From positions 77,932,682 to 77,996,681 of the forward strand of contig NC_086386.1 in NCBI RefSeq assembly GCF_036588685.1: a stretch of DNA of 64,000 nt, given 5' to 3'. Origin of the DNA: Mytilus trossulus. Its lineage: Eukaryota > Mollusca > Bivalvia > Mytilida > Mytilidae. This document shows positions 36,111 to 48,845 of the stretch, one piece after another. The position numbers and the translations under genes were made by a program. Under the pieces are notes generated by a model. The model was not told the origin of the DNA and ran no database searches. It saw only the letters and a list, made by a program, of their open reading frames with translations. Every line of letters starts with the position of its first letter. Position 1 is the first letter of the stretch.

Positions 36111-39100
36111 CAAAACTTTTTTATGTTCACCTGTTTAGGCCTTTTTCAAGATGTTGTTAACTGTTATCTGAGATATATTGAATCTGTTTACTGTTTTTAA
36201 CCCCCTGTGTTAACTGTTATCAGCATTTTTGCATTTGTTGTTTTACTGTTTTTGCCAAATTCGAGCTGTATTCCTATTTGAGGGAGTGGAGATTATCAAC
36301 ATTGGTAGAGAAAGGATATGAGAAGGTGACAATCAAGACAGTTTCATGAAATACTTATGGCAAGACAAATTATGATTGAAGCAGTTCTTTTATTGCTAAT
36401 CTTCTGCTTGATTATTACTTCATGCACTGTAATCCAATTACACCAATTTTAAGAGTTTTTCACCATTGTTTATTTATGAATCTGAAAAAAAGTGTCAACA
36501 CAGCAAGAAAATCATTGTTCATCAAAACTTTCTATCTATCCACCAAATGGGGAGGAAACTAAATGCAAAATACACAATATTTGAATATTTTTAATGTAAA
36601 AACTATCATTAAATTGCAACAATATCAGATCAACAGATTTATGTAAATGTCAATACTTTAAAAAAAAAAAAAAAAAAAACTCTTACATGACCTCTTTGCA
36701 CTGGTTTTATATAATTTTATGGGTATCTTTTTCCTATCTCAATTGCTGTTAATTTCATTCCATTTGATAACAAGAAAACTCTTTATTCTGTGGTTTTTAT
36801 GTAACTTTTATGGGTATCTTTTTCCAGGTTTTGATGTAAATTTGTTACCATAAGAAAATTACAGATTTCAATTGTTCTTTAAGATGCAGATATTGTGATA
36901 TCCTCTCAAGAAGGGATATGTGATTTAGCATACCCTTTCCAACTTTACTGATTACAACATGTATTTGGTACCATAAAAATATAAGCTAAAAATTAGAAAA
37001 TGAAGTCCTACTTTTTGTTGAATTCATGATAAAACTCATGTTAAAACCAAATACTATTTCTTGACATGATTAAACTGGGCTTATAAATACCAATATAAGT
37101 CCTCTTTCTGACTAAACAAACATTATTAAGCTGCTAAATCTTTTTCAGTTAGCAATAACTTTCAAGTTCATCAATTGGATTTGGCAAACAATTTTACTAT
37201 GTTACATGAACATTTACTTAAAGGAGTATCTCTAGCAAAAATGCTGTTAAAACAAAACTTCATGTTTCTTTTACTATGGCATACAAAGAGTCATTAACCA
37301 GGACAAAATAGCTTCTGGGTGGACTAACAAAATTAAATAAAAACATTCTTCAATGAGTAGAAATTCCAAAAGGGAACATACTTTACATTATTGTAGTAAA
37401 TAAACCATTTATAAGACATTTTGGGCAGAGGCCTTCTTATGTTTCTCTAGTATCTTTCTGAATTAAATGGTAGATGTGTATTTACTATAAAGATAAAAAC
37501 ATTCAACAAAAAACATGAAATTATCATAAAATACTTAAATGATATACAATGTATCAGTAGAACTTTCCATAATATACAAAATAAAATTGAAGATAAAATT
37601 TATCAAAAAATATGAAATATGAAGATGCTAGCTATACACTGAGCAATTGATAAATGAATGATATTTATATTAAATAATGAACAGAGGGTCCAATAGGGTT
37701 AAATTTAATTATGCTATAAAATTAAAAATCCTAACATGCTCTTTTAAAAACCGTTGATGTTATTGGTTGTCTTCTTGGCACATATATCATCCTATTTGAT
37801 TGCTAGATGACTAGGTCAAATATTAATTTGTTTGACATGCTCATGGTTAAGATTTGGATCTATGTGGCATTTTTGTTGTCATGTGATAGCTACAATTTGT
37901 ATGATCATCATTTGTAGATTTCAAATATACATAACTATTATAATATACATAAATATATATATTCATGATGTAGATATATTTGTATTGCAACTTGTTTATA
38001 TAATTTTTATAAAATACATATACAACCATTTATATTCTGAACTGTTGATATATACCCTTGGTTTACTGCATTTTAGCGTAGAATATTTCAAACTTGAGTT
38101 CGATGTAAAGGTTTTAAATAACAGTATTATTTCAATACCTTACAATTCCCTATTCATCATGTTCATCCTATAAAAATGGAGAATAAAAAAATAATAATTT
38201 AAAGAACTTGAAAATAACCTGAAAAAATTGATGATAATACATTTTGTAAAGATATATTTATATATTTGGTTGAAAATTTGATAAAATGTGGTTATTAATG
38301 TAACTATATTCATTGTAGGAAAAAAATATGGCACAATTAATACAACTTTTTTACCTTATGTGTATAAATTGAATGGTACAAAATATATTAACAAATAAAA
38401 TTTTCAAATTTACAAAATTTGAATAATATTTTATTAGGAACTATTATTCTTGTGTGTTTTCTGTTGAGGAAACTGAACAGCAATAAGTTGGTAAGTCTAC
38501 AAAATATATTAATCTTTTATATAAACATATATTGCTTCAGCTATATGGTTCTTCATTACCTAACAAGTTTTAAAAAAACTCTAGAATTTTTTTTCAAATT
38601 GATCTTTCATGCATGGTGCAAGATAATATTATAACACTATTATGAATGTCAATAGTTTACAAGTACAACTTTAAATTTTAGGTAAAGTTTTTCAACAGCA
38701 AACACACATGTTTTTTGTGATTTTACCATACATATAGGTATATACTTATTCTAAGATAAGCAAGAAAATGTGTACAACAAATGAAGTATGTTTAAAGCTT
38801 ATTACAATGAAATGAATAAAACTACTTGGCACAATAAATACCCAATTTATTAGTAAACAATGGTGAATATTCAATATCAATATACAGATGTAATTTATGA
38901 ACTCAATGAATATTGCACATATATATTTCTTTGTGTTTGGAAGTATGCTTTGACAGCGTTTGTGGCCTTGTATAAACTTTGTCCAAAGAATAAAAGTGTT
39001 CACTATTAAATGTTGCTTGAAAACATAACAGCTGATACACACCAGCAAAAATCATTTTAATTCTCATTAAAAGTACCTGCCTATATACACTACATTCAAC

Positions 39101-40500
39101 CCAAGTTTTAATTTATATCTATAGTAGACATAAATTAATAAATTAAAAAGGATAGAAATACAAATCTTTTTTACAGGCATTTAACACATGAACACTAAAT
39201 TTCATCTTTAACTTGAAAACTTTAACATTCAAAAGCAAATTTAAATTCAAACTATTTTTAAAGATTTTTGAGGGCTGCTATAGAATTAATTAAATTTGCT
39301 TTTTTTTTTAATTCTATGGGTAGTTATCATCTAAGAAGTAGAAAATATAATTATAAGTTAAAATTTAAATGCATCAAACAGTGAAATATAAAGTGCCTTT
39401 GGTATCTAGTCAGTTAAAGTAAGATAAACTTTTGACAAACGTGTACTACATTTTGCACATCCATTGGATGGAGAGATGAAACCATATGACAACATATTAA
39501 CCAATCAGATCATACAATTCAATGAAAGACATTAATGAAGTAATTATTTACAATGTAAATATATATTTTAACATACTATTCAGTAATAAATTGCACATAG
39601 TACAAATAAGTACTCCAACCCAGTTGTCAGACTATTGTATACATTATGATTCAACACAAATTCATTTATGTACGTCTTTCTACTTTAAGTGACTGACTAT
39701 GTAACTTAAAAATAGCTGAATAGATATTAAAAATATCAAAACTGTTTTCAATCTAATCATTCCCAAAATACATCACACAATGTAAATATCATAAAATCTT
39801 TTAAATTACATGTGTCGTTCTGACTATCACAGTTTTTACAAGTAAAGATTGAAAATTTACTCATGAGTCACTTACAACACCAGATTTAAATGAAGTTACA
39901 CATATATCTTCAATGTTTAAAAATCAAAGCATGATGTACATTGTATCACATATAAATTGAAATATTTTTTATTCAATTGAAGCCTTAAAAATCACCAACA
40001 ATTTACATAAACATTTCATACTTTCAAAAGTGAAACTGAGCTCTTGAAAGAAAGTTTCTGGATAAAAGTACTATTATTAACAGTATTATTATTCATCTAA
40101 TAACCTAATCATAATAAGGCAGTTGAAATAAATGCACTGTTTCTCTAATAAAAATTACATCTGGTTTTAAAAAATATAAAAAGTACATAATTAGAATTCG
40201 GGCACTAAAAAATTCAATCAATATTAGTAAAAACAAATATTAAAAAAATGTTTTTAAAAAAAGTAATTGGTTTGAACTGGCAGCTAGCAATATCAAGTAA
40301 ATATCTGCTTTGTGTGTCCTTATACATGTTGAGTTGTGTGAGTGTATTTTTGTTAAAACCAGCAAAAAATATCAATCTGTACTTTTACATTGTTTTATAT
40401 GCAGTACCAGAAAAAAAACCAGAAAAAAAATATTTCAATTGCCTTACAAAATTTCTCATTCTTATCATTCAAACTAAAATATTCATTTTTCACATATTCA
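36111..40500. other. Non-coding region, possibly including the Rab30 3' UTR
   Basis: Very AT-rich, with a run of about 20 A at 36,660-36,679. It lies downstream of the minus-strand Rab30 stop codon and may hold its 3' untranslated region. Many TTTATT strings exist, so I cannot place the polyadenylation site. No exon recognised. Confidence 0.4.
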
Positions 40501-40507
40501 ATCACAA

Positions 40508-40622
40508 TGTATAACATTCCTTTTCACATCTTAACTGGAACATTCGATTTCACAAGTTCACTGGAGCATTCCATTTCACAACATCACTGGATCATTCCAT
40601 TCCACAATTTCACTGGAATACT
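40508..40622. repeat. Four 26-bp tandem repeats just past the Rab30 stop
   Basis: ACTGGA recurs at 40,534, 40,560, 40,586 and 40,612, exactly 26 bp apart, each preceded by a form of CATTCCATTTCACAA. The array ends at the stop codon, so it forms the first part of the transcript's 3' UTR. Confidence 0.75.
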
Positions 40623-43351
40623 TTAAAATTTCAAACACCCACTACAGTTTGAAATACTGGTTGTATTGTCGGTGTTGAACTTTGTAGTGTCATCAGAAAT
40701 TAACTCCCCTTGTTTGGCTTCCTTTGACAATTTTTTGGCGATAGTATAGAAAAGTTTATCAACATTATCAGCTTCTTTTGCCGATGTTTCAATGAAGTCC
40801 ATTTCGTATCTGTCGGCAAATTGTTGTCCGATGTGTGTTGGTATTTCTTTGTCATTAATTTTATCTGTTTTGTTTCCTGAAAATAAATAAACATTTATAA
40901 TACATTCTGCAGCTATACACATACATGGTTGTGATTCACAAAAAAGAGTGAAAATTAACAGCAAGTTATTCAATAGGATAAAAGTAATTATAACAGTAAC
41001 CTCAACATTGAAAAAAGCTAGGTTTCAATATAAATCAGAAAATTTAAGTAAGTAGGCATATCATACATTTGTATATGTTTTTGGTTTATTGTGTTGTTCA
41101 TTAATCAGGCTGTTAGTTACCTTGTTATTTTTTGTACATTTGTATGAAGTGAATCAATATTGACAAACATATTTTCTATTGTAGTTTGTAATACAATTCA
41201 AATTCAACATAATATTGATATAATGTATATGAGATGTGGTATGATTTTAATGCCAAATGAGACAATAATTCATCCTAGTCCAAATGATGTGATATTCAGC
41301 AGCCATTGGTCAACAAACTGCCTTTAACAATAAACAAAGTAAAAATAAAGTGCATCTCTTAGTCTTATGAGATATTGATTAACAATGGCATTTTTAAACA
41401 TTGTGTAATTTATAACCTACCCACTAAGTAACCACAAAACTTTGTACTGGCATAAGTTTCTATTTCCTGAATCCATGTGGGTAATGAATCAAAAGATGCT
41501 TGACAGCAGACGTCATAAACTAGAATAAGAGAGTTGGCAGATCTATAGTAACTTTGTGTAATGGAGCGGAACCTCTCTTGACCAGCTGTGTCCCAAATCT
41601 GTAGCTAAAAATAGAAAGTAAGCGTAAACAATAAAACAGGAAGAGTTTTCTTTAAATGATTTTACAGTATTTCTATGACTTTGCCCCTAGCAGAGCTGTA
41701 GAAAAACAGTAGGCCCGTAGCCAGGAATTTCCAAAGTTTGGTTATTTGGCCTGAAAAACTCGACTTTAACAGTCACAATTCGAACAGAACGTTGACTTTA
41801 ACAGTCATTTATGATTATTTGTTTTCAAGTTTCCAAACCCCCCTGGCTACTGGTATGAACAGTTCATTTTTTAACATGTGTTACAGACACTTTTTAGATG
41901 ATTGACACTTTTTATGATAAGATTAACTTGTGCATGATCAGTGAGTTCATGGGCACTTTAAATTTCATTTAGATTTGAAATTTTTGTTTCACTAACATAT
42001 TTCGTGTCTTTTTTTTTTTAACGTGTATTCAAAAATATTTATGTTGACATCAATAACTTTATTTTTACTATTGCCTCCAACCTTCACTTGACTACTTTGC
42101 AGAACAACTATATGACCTATTTCTTTGTTACCTCCTATTTGTAATACATTGTGTATATCTAATACTTCATAACTTTGCTTTAGGCAAAAAAAGTATATAT
42201 ATTGTTTCCTGCCACTAGTAAAATAAATTGGTCAATTCAATTTTTTATGATTTTTTTAAGGGTGGGGAGATATTGTTTTTAGCATCAAAATAGCATGGAA
42301 AATTACATGCTTTCTCTAACATATCTATAGCTAAGTCCAATTACTATAATTCATACCAACATTTGATTATTTCAATCTAAATAAAATTAAATCTCTCACT
42401 CGCTCATTTTTTAATGCTTGGTCGCTGCACAAGTGAGAGATTTAATTTTAATTAGATTGTGATTATTCATTGTTATTCAAGCATCCATGTTAGTTTCAGC
42501 ATAACCAATGCTCCAACCCTTTCCCATGACCTATAATTTAGCACAAAAACCAAGGGGTATAATCAATACTTACTTTTACTTTCTCTCCATCTATTTCAAC
42601 AGTTTTTATCATGAAATCTACTCCAATTGTAGCCCCTTGTCCTGGGGGGAATAGTCCCTGAAATAAACAAATAATCATGAAATCAGTCATTTATAATAAA
42701 GTATCTATTAAAGATCATTTCATGGATAGGGATACATGTATAAAGGAGACCAGAAATTCACTAGGCATATATATGCCTATGACATTAGTCTTTTTGTCAA
42801 TTCCCATAATTGAACTTGTAATTAGAGATCTCTTTTTTAGTTGTCTCCCTTATGATGAACATCAATTCTTATCTACAATGGAGAGCTAGAAGAATAAGAG
42901 AAAATTTACCTGTGCGTCATGTGAGCAACCTTTTAATTTTTCAAACCTTTCGATACCATAAATTTGTTGTTAAGCAAAATACTTTTGACATCAGCAATTA
43001 TTTATGTATATTCAACAGTTTTAAACATGGGTAAGGTAATCTATTAATGACAAAACAAATGATTTTTTATCACCTCATAAAACTTAGTCATTGTCATGAT
43101 TGTTGTTGTCTCTTTGACATAATTCATGCATTCCCCATTTCCATTCTCCACTTTGTTTAATATTTCATCTATTTACATGTATCATGTTTACACAAAGGCT
43201 AACTATCTAATGAATAATGACCAAGGTAAATAGAGTCTCACACAATATTTTTATGTAAATATACCTGTGTAAATCTTCTAACAAGACAAGTCTTCCCGAC
43301 ACCTGCTTCACCAATCAATACCACTTTAAACAAATACTTGTAATCTTCCAT
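40623..43351 (-). CDS. RAB30: Rab30-type small GTPase, complete, four exons
   Basis: Coding exons (minus strand) are 43,351-43,265, 42,657-42,574, 41,604-41,421 and 40,876-40,623; every intron has GT-AG borders and the joined frame encodes 202 residues, against 203 in human RAB30. The P-loop is GEAGVGKT (14-21), then [15 protein letters not shown] with switch-I Thr39, [11 protein letters not shown] (61-71), NKTD (120-123) and ETSAK (148-152). The [20 protein letters not shown] block is nearly identical to Rab30 and sets it apart from Rab1, Rab8 and others. The C-terminus CSGCLKF has two cysteines and a CaaX-like CLKF, expected to be geranylgeranylated for membrane anchoring. Rab30 is a Golgi-associated GTPase in other animals. 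An acceptor-like TTTTAG just before the ATG suggests an upstream non-coding exon. Introns carry SINE-like and TIR repeats. Confidence 0.93.
41227..41335 (+). repeat. Dispersed SINE-like repeat, family B (Rab30 intron)
   Basis: Contains GATGTGGTATGATT, AAATGAGACAATAATTC and TTTAACAATAAACAAAG. Related copies lie at 54,350, 55,465, 56,987 and 59,118 (plus) and near 55,600 (inverted). Confidence 0.6.
41707..41856. mobile_element. Degenerate TIR element with GTAGCCAGG / CCTGGCTAC ends
   Basis: CAGTAGGCCCGTAGCCAGG on the left mirrors CCCCTGGCTACTGGTA on the right. GACTTTAACAGTCA is repeated inside. CAG-type ends and the GTAGCCAGG core suggest a hAT-like MITE. It lies in the Rab30 intron between the WDTAGQ exon and the switch-I exon. 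Confidence 0.5.
43097..43150 (-). repeat. Dispersed SINE-like repeat, family A (inverted fragment)
   Basis: GTTGTTGTCTCTTTGACATA and CCCCATTTCCATTCTCC are the reverse complement of the family A core. Confidence 0.55.
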
Positions 43352-43744
43352 GCTAAAATAGATATAACATAGATCGTGTAGATAAAAATCAAATTTGTAT
43401 CATACAAAAAAACATTGGTGCAAGTTCCATACCAGGAAAGCTGCTTTCTAAATTAAAATACCCATTATAAAAATAATAATACATTTTGACACAAAACAAA
43501 ATACTGTGCACATGTCACCCTGGGGGTACAAGAACATCTGCAAGAGAGATGTGAGCATCATCACAGATTTATTACAACTAACCATCAACTTATTATAACC
43601 AGTTTTATTATTCTGAATTTCATTTATAATTTTAATTATCGACCTTTATGAACAACAATTAATATTATGAATATGGTCAATAGTAAATTTCTGAACAAAT
43701 TTGTAAATGTATGTATAAAAATTTGCACCAAATATATTAATGTG

Positions 43745-43893
43745 CTATAGATAGAAGTACACGTAGCTGCGGAACCGTAGCTATAGGTCCTTATGTTATT
43801 TTTTACTATTGGCGGACCATAGATTGTCTGCAAATAGTAAAAAATAACATCAAGGAACTTTGAGCTACAGTTCCCCAGAGCTCTACTATAGAG
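43745..43893. mobile_element. Long hairpin MITE (pre-miRNA-like fold)
   Basis: TATGTTATTTTTTACTATT (about 43,792-43,810) pairs with AATAGTAAAAAATAACAT (43,833-43,850), and the stem continues outward through CCGTAGCTATAGG / GAGCTACAG and GGAACC / GTTCC. The loop is about 22 nt, with an outer arm reaching CTATAG on both sides. It is too AT-rich and too repeat-like to call a microRNA. It is best explained as a short palindromic transposon near the Rab30 5' end. Confidence 0.55.
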
Positions 43894-43899
43894 GGGTCT

Positions 43900-45060
43900 T
43901 GCACCGGTTCTGTTCGCCCTGGGTCCATTCTCACTCAGTCCGTTCACCCATAGAGTCTGTTTGCCCAGGTTTACTTCTCCCCACTTTTATTCAAAAATTT
44001 TTGTATTATGGTATTAAAGTATAATCAGCCTTATCAGATATCTATATGGTAAATGTATACATGGTATATAAAATCTTGAAATTCATGGAAATATTTATTA
44101 TTAATCATAGTGACATGTTCTTTGAAAAAATGGTCTTTGATGGATTAATAATAAAACCAACATTTTGTTTTGATAAAATTAGTCCACATGGAATGAGAAA
44201 AAAAACAATGGTGTACTTTACATTTGTACATTGTGGTTTCTTAATTTACAGGATTAATATTTCTTTATATTTCAATAATTGAAGAATGAATATTGAGAGG
44301 GCCCAGATAGTCGATTCAGACATAAAAGGGCTAGATTTAACTGTCATTGGTGCTCACTATCCTATATAAAATAGCAACTACAATAAAACCCTATCTGACA
44401 GACTAAACAAGACTCTTGCATGTCTTGAGGAAGTTGCTGGCTCTTCGGTCCACGACTAATCAAGATTCTAAAGTTCTGTGCCGTGTACATGAAGTCACAT
44501 AACACAGTTGGTCAAATGTAATACATTTTAAATAAATAATAAATGATTATTCTATAAGAAAAACAATGTTATTTCACATTTTTCAAGTGTCAGACGGGAA
44601 ATAATTTATGCTCACCTTATAACGTTTTGTATAGATTATATTGATCGAACCATATATTGTAGAACTAAAGTGTTGGGTTTTAAATGGTCTATTTATGGGC
44701 TCATCCTATATTAATTTAGAAATGACTCATTAAAAGTTTTGATTGTATATCTTCCCCGTCATTATGTTGGTTTTTAATCATCAAGGGGACATAACTCTTC
44801 ACCAATAACAATGATTTACCCAATAACCTAATTTTAATTTAAGAAAGTGAGATGCAACAATTACCCCCAAAAGGACAACCACGAGTCAAAAGTTTAAGTC
44901 AAAACCAATGTCAAAATAAACAAAATAAAAGTCTACAAAACTCTACATAAAACCAAAGTTACAAGTGTTAATGTCGCAAAGATCTAGACAATATGTCCAA
45001 AAAGTAGTTTGTTTTAATTATCAAAGATGTGATCAATATGGAAATATTGTTTTTGTATTA
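43900..45060. other. Non-coding stretch upstream of Rab30
   Basis: AT-rich; probably includes Rab30 upstream sequence. No promoter element or gene can be supported. Confidence 0.35.
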
Positions 45061-45065
45061 ATTAT

Positions 45066-47465
45066 ACAAAAAATCGAGACTTTTCGGCCACGCTAACAAT
45101 TCGACCACAGACTTTTCGACCACAGTCGATTCGGTCATACTCTTTCAAATTGATCCTAGTATGCTTGGGTGGTTTGCGACAATGCGGAAAATGATTTTGT
45201 TGGATTATCATATCTTGCCGTTTATAGTACTCATGGTACTAGAATATTTTTAAAATATGATCATATATCACTTCTCATCTTTGAAATAATATATATGATA
45301 TATATATATATAATTAGTATAATAATCCCACTGCGCTTTTCATTAACACTGAATCGTATCTTGTTACAAAAATATTATTTTATTGACTTGAAACCGCAGT
45401 ATCCTAGTATAACGTAAGGGTACCCAAATTGCACCGAGTACCCACATTGCACCTATTTAGAAAAAAATAGCAACGGAAATCTTACAAGATTTCATAGAGA
45501 CTAAACAATTTGTATGTTTATGATTTGATACTATGCACGTCTTTCAACATAGGTAAACATATTTAGATATACACAAAACGTTCACAGTATTTATCAACAG
45601 ATGGACTGTTTACTGAAAAAGCAAAATGTACGAAAAAGTCATCATGCGACGTCATCAAAACCCTCTTGAACAAAACATAAACTGTAACTCCGCTTTTCAC
45701 TTTATTGTAATACAAAGAATTTTTTTATTCAATCAAAAACTATAAGAAATGAAATTTAATTTGCAAATATGTTTAGGTTAACCTGTTTGTATGAAACATA
45801 CATATTATAAACGGGCCATTTATATGAGTGTTTTCATTGGATGATGAATTGGTACTATGCTCCTCTCAAATTTAAGATAAAAATCACTTCATGGTTGAGC
45901 TAACAAGGAAGCTAAGCAAAGAATCTACCTACTGCTTCATACTCGTTGGAATCTGCTGTAAATATAAAACAGATTTTTATTTTTATCAATGCAATTACAT
46001 ATGACTTGATATAGATCAATTATTAAAATTTATTTTTGTATTATTTCTTCTCTTAAAACAACTAGATCTATATTTTCGTCCCTTTATATCAAGAAAAAAA
46101 ACACATGACCGAAACGACTTTACAGATAAAGTATGGCCATACAGGCAGCATGACCGGAACGCCTGTGGCCGAAACGGCATTAACCGATTCGACAGTGTGG
46201 TCGAAACGACTGTGGCAAATTCTGTCGTGTGTCCGAAACGGCTTTAGCAGATTCAGTACTGTATTGTGTTCGAAACGGCTTTTGCAGATTCCAGTGTAGG
46301 ACACAGCCGGTCGCCTGGTCGCCAAATGCGACCAGAACCTTGATTGGGCGATTAGAAACTGTAAAAGATAGATAGTTACTGACCCAAAAATAAATCATTG
46401 GGCGAGTGCATTATTATTCTCAAAATCGTAATTACTCCTTAAATAACACACCCCAACTTCGGAAAAATCATTTTCGGAAATCCTCTGATCAAATCTTTAA
46501 AACGTACAAGTTGAGGAGGTGTTCCATAATTGGAAGGATATACATATAGAAGAAGAAGAAGTGCAGTAGAATTCTAACATTGGGAATGACAAACACGTCG
46601 TGCGTGATATTGCATGCTCGATTGCATGTTTAGTGGGTCAAATAAGGCTTTACTGGCAATGGTGGTCGCTAAACAAAATGTGTTTAATAAAAGATAACGA
46701 CAGTCATTGACAGTAAAATCTCGTCTGACGCACTAAACCAAACAAGGACACGGGAGTTATGGAAAAAAAACTCCAAACACGGATACAACTGAGAAGCTGT
46801 CAAAATATTTTTTTTCATACGAACCCCCAAGTACAGAAACAAGTGACTGTGATATAAGAAAATATTACGTTTATAAAATGTTTTGATTTTGTTTTTCACT
46901 GACATTTTGTACTGAAATACAAACTTTTGAAATGACTGACCGGACAGAATATCGCGGAAATTCCCAGTACTAATTTCAATAGATCAATTCGCAGAAAACT
47001 GTTTAATTTTAAACGCAACAACAAAATCTTCATCGATGGGCACGACATCACTATGCAATCGAAACGGTAATGGAACTTCTCTTCTTGCTACTCTCATGGA
47101 ATGAGTAGTCACTTTTTCCTCTTCAAAACCCTATATTGATCTATATTAGGCACTGGACAGTGAGGTTTCATTAATTCAGTGACAATGAAGACTGTGAATG
47201 TGTTTTTTAGGGTTATGTGTCGGCAAGGTTTGATTGAAAAGTTAAGAACATCAATTTATAATGGGTTTTTTCCATTTTTTATGGCTCAACACGGGAAAAA
47301 AATTGAGTAAAATAATTGGGCTACCAATTGGCATTTTGGGCCTGTGAAGCAATTTTTCTACTGGCCCAAAAAAAATTTTTCGGGCCAGCCTTCGGCTGGC
47401 CCGACTGTCCTACACTGGATTTGGTATTGTGTCCGAAACGTCTGTAGAGAATTAACCCTTAGCAT
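45066..47465. mobile_element. Foldback-type element with CGAAACGACTGTGG arm repeats, interrupted
   Basis: The left arm (45,066-45,145) carries four inverse units such as TTTTCGACCACAGTCGATTC. The right arm (46,103-46,290, resuming 47,419-47,465) carries at least six direct units such as GTGGTCGAAACGACTGTGG and GTGTCCGAAACGGCTTT. Both arms start on the inside with ATGACCGAA, so they are mirror images. The interior holds AT-rich filler and a duplicated GTACCCAAATTGCACCGA-type motif (45,420-45,455). No transposase is seen. Outer boundaries and target duplication are uncertain. Confidence 0.5.
46291..47418. mobile_element. 1.13-kb nested insertion with CCAGTGTAGGACA ends
   Basis: Begins CCAGTGTAGGACACAGCC and ends GACTGTCCTACACTGG, a terminal inverted repeat of about 13 bp. 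ATT lies on each outer side, and the arm repeat that it splits resumes after 47,418. A perfect hairpin, CGGGCCAGCC TTC GGCTGGCCCG (47,381-47,403), sits next to the right end. No long open frame exists; it is a non-autonomous element. Confidence 0.65.
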
Positions 47466-47490
47466 ATAATATTTCGAAAACACAATATTA

Positions 47491-48602
47491 ACTAGAATTG
47501 CTTTTGCAAGCAATAGCGGATGTCACCCTTCCCCCATTGCCACTAAACGGCAGCCATTTCAAAAACTTTTAACAGTGAATGCACATATTTGCATGGCTAT
47601 ACATTTTTCTATTAATTTTCAGTACATTTAGATCATTTTAAAAACATGATATTTTTGCTGTTTCCATGGTAACGGCAGCTATTTTGATTGTTTCAAATTC
47701 GAAAGTCTTTTCTATACATGCCAGTTTACAATAATGTTCAGTTTCATTAAGTTTGGGGCATTTGAAAATTAAGTTTGGGGCATTTGAAAACATTTGACAT
47801 TTTTCAGTTTCCATGGCAACGGTGGCCATTTTGGAAAATCCAACTTCAAAAGTCTCATGCAGACCTGACAGTCAACAATCCTATTAGGTTCAACAATTTT
47901 GGAGCATTTTGAAATTTTTGAAATTTTTGACATTTTGATTGGTTCCTATGGCAACAGAGACCCTTCCTAATACTTAATGGCATATACCACATTAGTACAT
48001 GGGAGGGACCATACCATTAAAGTTTCGATCAATTTGACCTACCATTTTAAGAAAGTAAATGGCACTTTAAGGTTTTTAAACTATTTTGACCTGTTTTGCA
48101 TTGTTTCCATGGTAACAGCAGACATTTTTGAAATTCTAACGTCAAATTCCACATCTACTAATGTTGCTCATCATTACTGTAAAGTTTCAAAAAAATTGGA
48201 CCATTTCCATATTTTTTAAACTTTTGGTGTAGTTTCCATGGCAACATAGTAGTTCCAATGATTGCCAAAATCCTCCAAAATCAGTATATATATTGGGCAC
48301 CTGCATTTTATCAAAATATAATTCTGAGTTTAAGATAATCCAAATAATTCATTTAAACCAAAAACTGGATTTTTTCACATTTGTTCTGTTTCCATGGTAA
48401 CGGCAGCCATTTTTTAGTTTCAAAGTTGCACTGCAACTCGAGAGTCAGGGTTCCTTGTTATAGTGAACTATCATTTAGATTGGTTCCTTTGATTCCCAGA
48501 AAGCGGGCGGACAAAATTAGGTGGATGAAAAATAATAATAGGGAAAAAGAAACAGAGGAATAGCAATATGTCACCCGACATTGTCGATCGGGTGACATAA
48601 TT
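47491..48602 (+). mobile_element. Hairpin-ended element with ~145-bp tandem repeats (CCATGGTAACGGCAGCC core)
   Basis: A small hairpin at 47,497-47,514 (ATTGCTT/AAGCAAT) opens the element, and a strong one at 48,568-48,598 (ATGTCACCCGA/TCGGGTGACAT) closes it. Inside, TTTCCATGGTAAC-like cores recur at 47,664, 47,811, 47,945, 48,107, 48,236 and 48,392, 129-162 bp apart, each followed by CATTTT-type sequence. The architecture parallels the element at 15,932-16,882. It is Helitron-like by form, with no coding capacity. Confidence 0.6.
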
Positions 48603-48845
48603 TTAATTTTAATAACTGGAAATTAATTATCAAATTCGCATGTAAATGCACATTTTCTTGTTTTATTACACATCAAGAGATTTGTACATTGTAAAATACG
48701 AGATATATTATGTAAATATGGTTTCAGTGATGTTTGGTTTACACAGAGAGTTAGAAACGATCAGAAACAGTGAATAATTTTTTGAGTGAATTTAAACAAA
48801 GAGTAATAGATAATTATATATCGGAAGGTTTATCATAGTCATATT

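Noticed and set aside
45940..45970. Small upstream exon of Rab30 (CAGATTCC ... GAAGCA then GTAGGT, minus strand)
   Set aside because: Acceptor and donor strings are present, but it is only ~24 nt, has no coding meaning and no transcript support.
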